Below, piece by piece: positions 7,043 through 19,000 of a stretch of 19,376 bases of DNA. How positions within the stretch are numbered: position 1 is the first letter of the stretch; each line of letters opens with the position of its first letter. The notes beneath the pieces were generated by a model, which was given only the letters and a program-made list of their open reading frames with translations, did not search any database and was not told the origin of the DNA. The stretch spans positions 1-19,376 of the forward strand of contig CAZVWQ010000027.1 in NCBI GenBank assembly GCA_964631275.1. The letters are read 5' to 3'. The position numbers and the translations under genes are program-made. Origin of the DNA: CAZVWQ01 sp964631275. GTDB lineage: Bacteria > Patescibacteriota > JACMRA01.

Positions 7043-10000
7043 CAAGAGGTTGATTTGGCGACTATAGAAGATAAGGTCTTGGAGGATATTCGTGAGGCTC
7101 AGAGAATCAGAGATTTGAATCGTAATCAGAGGCAATACAACTTTCAATCTGATCTGGAGACTCAGCCTAGGGACGTAATTCCGGTTAGTGAGTTTGATAG
7201 TATCGGGCAAAGACCTGAGGCTAGTTTAGATTTGGGTGTAGATTTATCAGAGAATTTAGGAAACAGCTCTCGGCCTAATTTTGATTCAGAGGTTGATCTT
7301 GATTTAGACCCAGAAGAAATGTTACAAGAGGCCAAGCCACGAATTGAAGAAGTTTCCTTAAATGGTGGGTTTTTAGATAATCGGGAATTTAAGAATTCAG
7401 AAAAAACAGGATTAAAAAATAAATTGTTTTGGGCTGAAGGAGGCGACTTAGTTGGAACTGATTTTTATGCTGGTTTGAAAAAAAAAGAAGATCTCAAATG
7501 GTATGATTATCTGAATCCATTTAGGTCAGTAAATATTTATGCTGATCCATTCTTGGAAGGTTTTGATAGTGGAGATGTGCATCTACCGTGGAATAAAGGC
7601 CAGGATTGGATCATGACGTCTGGATACGGTGATTTTAGTCATTCTGGAAAAAATTACTATCTTTTGAATTTCGCTAGAAATGGTGAAGCCGCAACTTTTA
7701 ATCAGCCAGTTAGATCAATTAGCCATGGAAGGGTAGTAGATTTCAAAAAAACTTGTGTAAATAATACTTTTGGCTGTAACGTTGGGTGGGGATTGTTTGT
7801 TATAATCCAAGTTTCGCCAAATAAATTTGTAGAATATCACCATCTTAGCCAGGTAGCTGTCGAGTACCCAGGACAAGAAATCGTTAGAGGACAAGAGATA
7901 GGTAGAAGTGGCGATACTGGAGTTTCTACAGCTTCTCATATTCAATACACTTGGTCGCATAAGCCTAGCAGTTATTGGGGTCAAAACCCAACCGCTAATT
8001 GGTCAAATTATCAAAGCAGACCAATGCCGGTAACTCAAGGTAGAAATTTAACTATTAACCAGGAACCAGTCCAGGATTTTGGTGGGAAATTATATAATTG
8101 GTTTAGATCGTATAACGAAGAAGCTCCTTTTGACGATGACGGCGATGGGGTTTCTAACGCTACAGACAATTGCCCGGAAATAGCTAACCCTGACCAGACT
8201 GACTCCAACGGAGACGGTGTGGGTGACGCTTGTGATATAGATGGAGATGGTGTAGAAGACACCTTTGATAACTGTCTACCACCTAATAATTGGAATGGTT
8301 TCGGACCAGAATACTTCTATAATCCAGATCAGTCAGATGCTGACGGTAATGGAGTAGGGGATACTTGTGAGATTAATTGTGATAACCCAGGCAACGCTCC
8401 AGCTGAAGCTGTGGATTATCTCTGCAATCCGGATTGGGATGAAGATGGTGTGGAGAACATGGATGATAATTGTCCATTTAATCCAAATACTGATCAGCTA
8501 GACGGTAATGATAATGGTTTAGGTGATGCCTGTGATCCAGATTCTAAGATTTCTAGATTCGCTTATAACCCAATTGGAGCTTACTACCGAAACATGGGCT
8601 ATGATATTCCAATTGGCACGGTTGGAGATCCGATTAATAGTAGTAATGGTAACTTTTTTCATACCGAGACTGACTTTGATTTAGCTGGTCCTGGTGAAGG
8701 TGTTTTGGAAGGTTTGGAGTCAGAACTAGAGGTACCTCTAAGTGGGTTAAATTTATCAAGAACCTACAACTCTAGAGATGACAGATGGAGTCCATTTGGT
8801 AGAGGCTGGTCTAGCAATTTATTAACTTTCCTAGATTTTTATGGGAATGAAACTGAATTTCAATTCGGAGTTAGCCAGCCAGGAGGAAGTGTAGATTTGT
8901 TTGATCGGGAGCAAGTCTGCGAGACTGAAGACAATAGTGATCCTAGTTGCTATGAGTTTGAGGCGGCTGAAGATAGTATCGGTACAGTAGCTAACCTTAG
9001 TTACGTTCCAGCCTTTGAATTAGAAACTTCCAAGCTTGATTGGGTGGATAGCTGTCCAGCACCAAAGCAAACCGAGGAGCAGGCTAGTGAGTATCTAGAG
9101 TTCATCGAAGACACTCAAGAATTCAATATCCCAGCTTATACCAACTCTCCAAATCAGACTGGAGGAGGGTTAATTACCTTCGATATCGAGACCAAGTCGG
9201 GCTATAGCGATTGTTACCACTTCGAGTATACCGATAAGTTTGGTAACGTAACCTATTATCACTGGGATACAGCTACCCATACTGACAAGACTAACCATTG
9301 GAAAGCAGGGCTACCAATTTTAACTAAGCAGCGAAATGGTGAGATTGTGTACTATGAGTTTGATTCAGGTATTGAATCTGAAAACGCTAACCCTCAAGAA
9401 AATTTTGTTCATCTTAAGTCTATCTCTAATAACTTTAGCCAAAGTCTGGAATTTGCTTTTAATAACGATTTATTAACTCGAGTAACTGACAATAGTGGTC
9501 GGCAAGTTATCTACAATTACGATCTAGATGGTAAGCTAATTAGTGCAAACAAACCAGGGCCAAACAAACCAGGGCCTAACTCTGACTCAGCTAGGGCAAA
9601 CTATAAATATGGCTACCAAACAAATGGTTTATTAGGCGTGGTCACCGATCCTACTGGTAGGCGGGTAGTCAACAATTCTTATGATAGCATTGGCCGGGTG
9701 AATAGGCAACTCGACGCTAGTGGGAGTCAGTTTGTTCTCAATTATTCTGGAAGTGGTAAATTCTCTGCGGCAACCACCTCCACCCTTAGAGACGGCACTC
9801 AGATTCAGCACCACTATGATAGCGAAGGCAGGCTAGTTAGAGAAGTTGATCAGCTAGGCAATAGTAAGCAGTATACTTACAATCCAGGCAGCTTTGTAAA
9901 AACTTCAGTCACAGATAAACTAGGGCGAGTAACAAGCTATAATTACGACGCTAACGATAATCCAACTAGAATAGCCTTGCCTGACGGAACGGTTACAACT

Positions 10001-13000
10001 AATACCTTCAATGAATATTCTCAGCTAACTAGTCAAAACCAAGCGGGGAGAATCACTAGCTTAGCTTACGATGGCCCAAGATTAACAGTTAAGAATTACC
10101 CTGAAGGTAGTAACTTTACTTTCACTTGGGAAACACAGAATTTGGCTGAATTAAATCTAAAACCACTAACTGACGAGCAGAATGAAGTCCTTCCGGAGAC
10201 TCTCAAACCTAGCGAAGCTGAGTTAGGTAATTTGGGTGAATTCTACAGGCTTAGAGGTTTTAGAAATCCGAATTTACGTAACTATGTTTATACCTATAAT
10301 TCTCAGAATTTTGTAGATAGAGCTTTCAGCCCAGATGGATCCTCAGTGCAATATGGATACGATGCTATTGGTGGACAAACCTCTCGTAGATCAGCATTAG
10401 GTGGACTAACTCGAGTTGGTTATGACGGCCAGGGCAACGTAATCAGCTTAGCTAATTCCAAAGGTGGAGTAACTCGATATGAATATTTAAGTAATGGCTT
10501 ATTAAGTGCCAAAGTTGAACCCTCTGGTTTGGTCAGTACATATCAATATAATTTAAACAAAAAATTAGTTGAAGCCAAAGAATGTCTGAATGCTACAAGT
10601 GTTTTGAATTGCAATTCTAAGACTGCTACCAAAATCTACGACAATCAGAACCCACTAGGCATTGAATATACAAGCTTGAACATCTCTACTCAAGACTGGG
10701 CAACAAGTAATGTGGCTAACCAAGAAGTCTATACCACAAACTTCAGTTACGACAAAGAAGATAGGCTAATCTCTACTACTGACAAAGAAGGCAAAACTAT
10801 AAGCTACGCTCTAGATCAAAAAGGTAGAAGAATCGTTGAGAACCTACCAGACGGTAGTACTATAGTTAGAAACTACGACAATGAAGATAATCTTGTTTAT
10901 ATGCGAGACGAGGTTGGAGTTGAGACTAGATATGCCTTTGACCCGCTTAATAGAGTTATAGAAATTACTAGACCAGATGGTCTAACCCAAAGCTTGAGCT
11001 ACGATAATTTTGGAAATATTGTTAGTCTTAGTGATTTCGACGGAAGCAATCAAAACTTCACTTATGATAGTCAAGATAATCTGCTAACTAGCCAGGATAA
11101 ACTTGGTAGAGTGACTACCTATAGCTATGACTTGAATAATAATCTAGTTAGAGAAATTGACCCCTTAGGTTATCAGACTAGATATCAATACAATCTCAGA
11201 GACCAGGTTTCTCACATCTTTTATCCTAATAATCTCAAAGAAAGTTTATGGTACAATTCAGCCAATCAGGTAGTCTCCAAGATTAGTTATAACAGTTCAA
11301 CTAACCAAGTTCTCAGAGATGAGAGGTATGGTTACGATATAGCTGGTAATCTAACTACTTACACTAACCCACTTGGAGGTAGAACTAATTATGTTTACGA
11401 CTCCAGCTTCCGTAGAATCTCCGAGACTAGAGTAGCAGCTAGTGGCAATGTCTTTGAGCCAGTGGAATATACTTATGATGCTCTAGATAGATTAATAAAG
11501 GTTACTGACGAAGAAGGTTATACTCAAGAATTTATTTATTCTCCAGATTCTCAATTGGTAGCCACTAAGGGTCAAGATGGTAACTTTAGTTATCGGCATT
11601 ATGATTATCGAGATAATTTGATTAAGCTTACCAACCCCGAGAATCACGACCAATTTTATAGCTATAATCCAGATAGAACTTTAGCCTGCTCTACCACCTT
11701 CAAGTCTTATTCTCCAGAATTCAGACAAATTGGGCTAGATCCCGAAAACACTTCCAATAAAGGTTTAGATGATCCTAGCTATGATTTTGAGCATACTTTA
11801 GTTACTAATAATCTAAGCGTCTTGCAAGGTAGAGAAACCAGTTGTTATAATTACGATTCTCTAAAAAGAATTACTTCGACTACCGACGCTTTGGGCCAAG
11901 TTACTAACTTTGGCTACGATGCGAATAATAATTTGACTCAAGTAACTAATCCAAAAGATCAAGTAACCAGGTTTAATTACGACGCCGAGAACAATTTAGT
12001 TAGTCTAACTGATTCTGGAGACTTTGAGACTAGCTTTGCATACAACGCCAACAATCAGCTAATTAAGACCATTAATTCCAAAGGTCAAGAAACAGGCTTT
12101 GTCTACGATCCAGTTGGTAATCTAACTACGACTATTTCACCTAGATTCGATACGGGCAAGACTCTAAGTGTGGATCAGCTTCTGAGTGTCTATCCAGCAG
12201 GTGGCAATCAAAGTTTAGATTTTGGGGATTTACGCAGTCAGAATTATACAATCGAAGAAAATAAATTTGATCCAACCTCCAACCTAGTTAAGTCCATCGA
12301 CCCTAACGGCCAGAGTCTTAAATACCAGTACAACCTAGCTGGCCAAAGAACCAAGCTAACTGACGCTAGCAATCAAGTAACTATCTACGAGTACGATTCT
12401 TTATTAAGACAAGTTAAAGTTCAATTACCAACTGGGGACTCTATTCTCAGAGGCTATAACGATAGAGATTTACTAGACCTAAAAATTAATCAGTATGGAG
12501 GTGAGACTAGATACAGTTACAACGGGCGAGGTCTTGTGACTACCGAGACTACTCCTTTGGGCAACCAAATTCAGAATACTTACGACAGTCGAGGTTTATT
12601 AATCAATGTTAGTGATAGTATTTCTAGAAATAAAGAAATTAATTCTCCAGGCTCTACCGGTCTTGAGGCTTCAGAGTTTTTGAGGGAGTATAGTTATGAC
12701 GAAAACGGAAACTTGGCTAGTGAAGTTGATAGTTTAGGTTTTCAGACTAGCTATCGCCACGACCCACTTGGGCGAGTAATCCAGATAATTACTGACAATC
12801 TTAATGAATCTGGTTTGAACGATTATCAATTTGCCTCAGCTCAGCCAGTTACGGCTAATTCTAGAACCAGTCAGAGTTTTGTCTATGACCCTATTGGTAA
12901 TTTATTAATGACTACTGATCAAAATGCTGAAATTACTGAGTATAGCTATAATAATCAAAACAATTTAACCAAAATCAAATTACCTAATGAGGCTATAACT

Positions 13001-16000
13001 AGATACGAGTTAGATTCTTTGGGTAACGTCCTCAAAACTATCGACCTCCTTAACAGAGAAACTCAGGTCAGTCTAGATGGGCAGAATCGAGTGATTCAAG
13101 TAACCAACCCAGCTGGAGGGCAGAATCAATTCAGCTACGATCTAGCCGGTAATTTGGTTGAGATCAAAGATCCAAAAGAAAATCTAACTACCTACGAGTA
13201 TACTAAGAACCAAACCTACCAAGTCTCCAGAGTAATCGATCCCTTAGAATACACTGAGGAATTCAGTTATGATGGGCTGGAGAGATTGGTTAGCTATTCT
13301 GACAAGAACAATCAAGTTTATAAATATAATTATAACGATTCAGGTAGACGTTATACTGAGAATTTACCTGAAGGAGTAACTAGAAACCAGAACCTAAATG
13401 CCAGTGGTCAAGAGGTGGCCAGCACCCAGGGTAATGGAGCTACCTATAATTTAGTTAGAGACTCAAGAGGCAGGTTGATCAAAACTCAGAATCCAGACGG
13501 AGGGGTGACTCAGAGTATGTATAATCCCGAGAACCAAATCACTCAGACTACTCTGCCTGAAGGAGGACAAAAGACATATGTCTATGGACCTCAAGGAGAA
13601 TTACTCAGAAATTCCCTACCAGATAGAGAGAACTATTATTATCAATATGATAGCAAACTCAGGCTAACTGCCGAGATTCTACCGACTACCAAAGAAGGAG
13701 TTAATTTGACTGATGTATCTGGCAATCAGGGTGAGACTTTGGCTCGGAATTTGAATAACTATGATGTGGTAGATAATTTGGTACAAACCAAAGACGTCTT
13801 TGATAAGGCAACTAGTTACACTTACGACTTGGCTAACAATCAACTTAGTTCGACTGACTCTCTTGGGCAAACTACTAAGTATGCTTATGACTCTCTAGAT
13901 AATTTAGTTGAAGTTAGAGATCCTCTAGATAATTTAACCAGATATGCCTACGATGCTAACTCCAACCTTATGGCCACTACCGACGCTAGAGGTAACCAGA
14001 TCAAATTCGGTTTCAATGCTCGAGACGAATTAGTCACCAGAGAAGATCAGCTAGGTAGACTCAGTCAATACTTCTACGATGGCAATGGCAATGAGATCAA
14101 CCTAATTAAACCCAATGGTAACGTGAGAGTGCAAACTTTTGATGGGCTCAATAGGCTAGCTAGCCGTCAGTATCAGACTGAAGACGAACAGATCCAATCT
14201 CCAGGTACCTTCCAATTTGGATACGATAAACTTAACAACTTAGTAATAGCTGAGCAGACAAACGACAAAGGCAACCAGATCAATTATGACTTTGCCTATG
14301 ACCAAATGGGTAGACTCACTAGTCAAAAACTTCGAGCTGATGGTCTAGCCGGCACTCAAGCTGGCTCTAGCTATAGATACGACAAGAACTCTAATATCAT
14401 TGAAGAAATTACTGGAGGCCTAAATGGAAATTCTATAGATCCATTGCAACGACATACTTATAATTATTCTGACGGTAACAAGGTGCAGAGAGTTTTGGAT
14501 ACTAATCTCGTTGATAATCAAAATCAAAGTAGCCTTGGTTTAGTTTACGACAGAGCTGGGCAGTTACAGCAAAGAACCAGTAGTGGGGAGGTGTTTGACA
14601 CTTATAGTTACGATCTCAAAGGTAGAATTACTTCTTCTATTCATCCCGGAACTAGAGACACACACAAAAAAGAACAAAAGACTGGTTTTAAAGATAGGGT
14701 TTATGATGCTTTGGATAGAGTTAGTAGCCAAGTAAACTACACTAACGGGGAGGAGAGCTTTGTTTACGATCCACTATCTAGAATTACTAAATATACAAGC
14801 CCTAGGTCCGAGCAGAACTTTAGTTACGACAGTGTTGGCAATCGCACAGGCACTACTGGCTGGATCGAGTCAATTATTCAGAATCCAGGTAACAGAACCT
14901 TCAAAGACAGGCAAAATATTAACACCAAAAATTCCTACAATCAAGCTAATGAATTAATCTCTAGTTCTAATCTTCAGGGAGTTGTCGAGTATTTCTATGA
15001 CCCTAACGGCAATCAGATCAAGACTACTCTGAACAATGTAACCACCTCGGAGACTGAATATAATGGTGAGAATCAGCCGCTTTGGAATTTTGATTACAGT
15101 GGTTATCCAGCTCATAACCAAAACAGTGAGGGAGGTTTTGAGGATTCCAGAGGCAAAGAAACTACTAGAATTAGTTATTACAATTACGACTTCTTGCATC
15201 GCCAAGTGGGCAATCTAACCTTTATGGCTGATCTAGCTCCAGAGTCTAATCCTGAAGATCCAACTGGACCAATCAGACCAGTCTTTGAAGGCTTAAACAA
15301 ACAAGAAGATGGAACTTATTTGGCTAGGTTTGGTTACAAAAATGAAAATAAATTCGAAGTAACTATCGAGATTGGAGATAACAACCGTTTCCATCCTGAA
15401 CCTTGGGGTCGAAATCAAGCAGAAGTTTTCCAACCAGGCCGTCAGAACAATGTCTTCCAAGTACCTATGGAATGCGGACAAACTATCGTCTGGACCCTAA
15501 CCTCACCAAATGGATCAAGGAGGACAGCTACAGCCACAACACCAAGATGCCAAGTCTCAAGTATCAATGATCAAGTTTCAAGTGAGGGTGAAAGTAGCGG
15601 AGGGTTTATCCCTCCAAGCAATAGCGAGCAAGAGTCGGAGGGAGGTGAGACAATAAACAAAGAGCAAGTAGGTGAAAATTCTTCTTTCTCTGAAACGGGT
15701 GCCGAAGCGGAAACTGAGGCGGGGTATGCAAATCAAATGCCAAATGAGGATACAGAGCAGGAAGCTTCTCAAGAATCAGTTGAAAATGAATATCAAAACA
15801 GTGACGAAAACGCAGACCTAACCCCAGAAGAAATTGCTGATGAAGAATTTCTACAAGAGATGGAAGCTAGAGAAGAAGCCATCAGAAATGGTGAGGAGGT
15901 TGAGCCGGAAGTTTTGGACATCTCCAGTGGCCCAGAAACTGACCTATACAACGATCCGGAAGCTTTGAACAATTATTTGGACGAACAAAACAACCTGGTT

Positions 16001-19000
16001 GATGAGCCGGTAAGTCTAACCAAAGCTGATATTTATTATCAAGTTGAACTTTATAACCAAACTCTACTCAACGGCAGTCTAAGCAGCGAACTCAAAGAAG
16101 CAGCCAGCCAGAACATCTTGGCTAGGCTCAGAGGAGAGACACAAGTATCAAGTATCAAGAGTCAAGTTTCAAGTGGGGAAAGCTTAGGTAAAAATTCCCC
16201 TCCATCAGAGGGGTGGCAGCCGCAGGCTGACGGGGTGGTTAATGGAAATGGAAACACAATAGAACAAATTCCAAACTACACCAATTCCCTAGCCTGGATT
16301 CTAAGAAATCAGGTTACCGAGGTTGGCGATAGTTTAGCTAATTTTGTTGGTCCTGTTAAGACTGTAGCCAGCGAAGCTACCAAGCCTATCAGAGTTGTTT
16401 ACGAAGGTCGGGAAGATTTGGGTAATGATCGTTACCTAGCTAAGTTTGGTTATCTCAATGAGAATGACTTTGAGGTAGAGATTCCTGTTGGCCAAAATAA
16501 CAAATTCCACCCTACACCTCAAGACAGAGGTCAAGTAACAACTTTCCAGCCGGGTCGTCATAACAATGTCTTCCAGGTAGAGGTTAGTTGTGGAATGAAT
16601 TTGGTTTGGACAATTGAATCTCCAAATGGCTCTAGACGGACAGCCACAGCTGGCATGCCAGACTGCCAAGGCTCAAGCGAACCTAGCAGTTCAAGCAGTA
16701 GTCAAGAATCTTCATCTAGCTCCGAATCAAGCCAAGGCTCTGAGTCTTCAAGTAGTAGTGAATCTAGCGAGTCTTCAGAAAGCTCTGAATCTAGTGAATC
16801 CAGTAGCTCAAGTCAATCTAGTGAGGGTGGAGATAAAGAAGAATCTCCAGAACTTGGTCCAGTTAGAATTGTGTTCGAAGGTTTAGTGCCAGTTGATCAG
16901 TTTAATTACGAAGCTAAATTCGGCTACAAAAACGAAAACGAAGAATTAGTTAACATTGAAGTTGGAGACAACAATAAATTCAATTTAGATCCGATTGATC
17001 AAGGACAAACAATAGACTTCGAGTCAGGCCGCCACTGGGATGTCTTCAGAGTAACGATTGAGTGTGACCAGACCATAGTTTGGACAGTGACTGGCCCTGA
17101 TGGTTCTACCCGTACGGCGACGGCTACTGCTCCTGAGTGTGAAGGCGAAAAAATCGAAGTCCAAGATTACGAACTAGCTCAACTCCAAGAGAATCAATAC
17201 GAGTTCTTGGTTGGTAGTGAATTAAACAAAGACAGTAATCTGTGGAACCCCAAAGAGTCTCAGCTCCATACTCAGATTCTAGATGCTCTAGGCTATTCTC
17301 AAGCTAGTCTAAATACTACCATGTATCGCCAGTTTACTCATGATCCACTGACTCAGAACTTTGGTAAATATACCCAGACTCCATTACTACCGATGAGTTA
17401 CAGGAGAACTAGCTATGAGGTGGAACTGCCGATTGGAGTAGTCAATCAAGTATCAAGTATCAATGATCAAGTTTTAAGTGAAAATGAAAGTAGCGGAGGG
17501 TTTATCCCTCCAAGTAGTAAGGAGCAGCTCCCAGATCAGAATTCTGAAATTCTCTCCCCACTCTTTATCGAATCTGTACCTATAGAAAGCTTTCTAGAAC
17601 AGGAAGGAATCGATCTAACCAAAACTCCTGAAACTCTGAACAACCTAACCCTCCCAACCAGCAAATCCCTAAACTCCGTATCTACTCAGATCAATGTCTG
17701 GACAGATTACAACGGATCCATAACTAGCGATCCAATGCAGATGGGCATGGGTAGTCCCAATCGAAGACTTCTAGCCTCTAGTCACTACGCTGCTAGGTTT
17801 GACTACGCCCAAAGCCCAGAATACGCAGATATCCTACCTGATAACCAACTCTACGACATAGAAGAACTAAACCAAAAAGAAACCCACAAATGGGAAGACT
17901 TCAAACCTGAGATTGTAGACGATCTGACAATTGGCCAAAGAGACCTGCCAACTGACAACTTTAGTTTAATCCAAAAACTAGATGATGCTGAGTTTGTAGG
18001 TTACAGACTAGGTTGTTCTGAAGGCGTAGATGATTGCGGCAAGAGAGTAGTCAATAACGGTTATAACTACCACACTGATCATCAGAATACTCTACATGCA
18101 GTGACTACACCAAGGGAAGAGGGCTTTGTAAATGTTTTAGGAGGTGAAGTTTTACCAACAGAACTAGAACAAAAGAAGGCCCCAGCCGGCCAGGTCATAA
18201 TGACCCAAGCCTTTGATCCCTTTGGTCAAAACACCGATCATAGATTTTATAAACACAACGTCAAACAACTAGTTCCAGAAAACAATAAAAATTCTCAAGT
18301 TGCTCAGGAAGTAGATGACTTAGGAAATCAGCTTTTCCCTGCAGATGGTTATGTAGACATCGCTCCTAAATACTTAGATAACTGCCAACTAACAACTCCA
18401 TCTAGAGGTAGATGCAAGAACCTTAACCCATTCAATTACCAACCTCCAACCTTCTCTTACTCTGGAGCTAGAGATGAAGGACAAATAACCAAACTAGATA
18501 ACTACTTCTTAGAAGCTCATCTAATTGGAGAGAATCAACCTAACTTCATAAAACCTCTAATCAGAGATCAAGTAACCAACAGAATCACCAGAATAGACAA
18601 AAACAATGATGACATTGACTTCCCCCAAAACCACACAAGTATTAGACCCTACCAAACCAATACCCCAGGAAACACAGCTGATACCCATAACCTAAACTAT
18701 GGAAGAAGAGAATACAATCCAGACAATGGAACATTCAGAGCTGTGGATCCGGTGGTGAGTGGCTATGAATATGGAAGTAGTGAGATTATGGGAAGAAGTC
18801 AACAAATTGGACTTTCTCATTCTAGCCAGAGTAACACCTCTACCCAACCTTACACCCTAGCTGGAAACAATCCAACAGGAGTTAAAGATTGGGATGGGTA
18901 CGTATGTATGTTTGGAATGGGTTGGAGTTGTGGAGCTCAGCAAGCAGCCCACCAAACTATTCAAGACAACAATATCTACTCAGGCCAGATTCAGACAAAC

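Noticed and set aside
13679..16886. Several short open frames on both strands inside the giant gene
   Set aside because: Shadows of the long Rhs frame; compositions mirror the YD and Ser-rich coding sequence.
15551..17526. CRISPR array interpretation of the repeat cassettes
   Set aside because: Units are 7 bp and tandem, cassettes are about 0.6 and 1.3 kb apart, no spacers of uniform size and no cas genes; the cassettes are translated as part of the protein.
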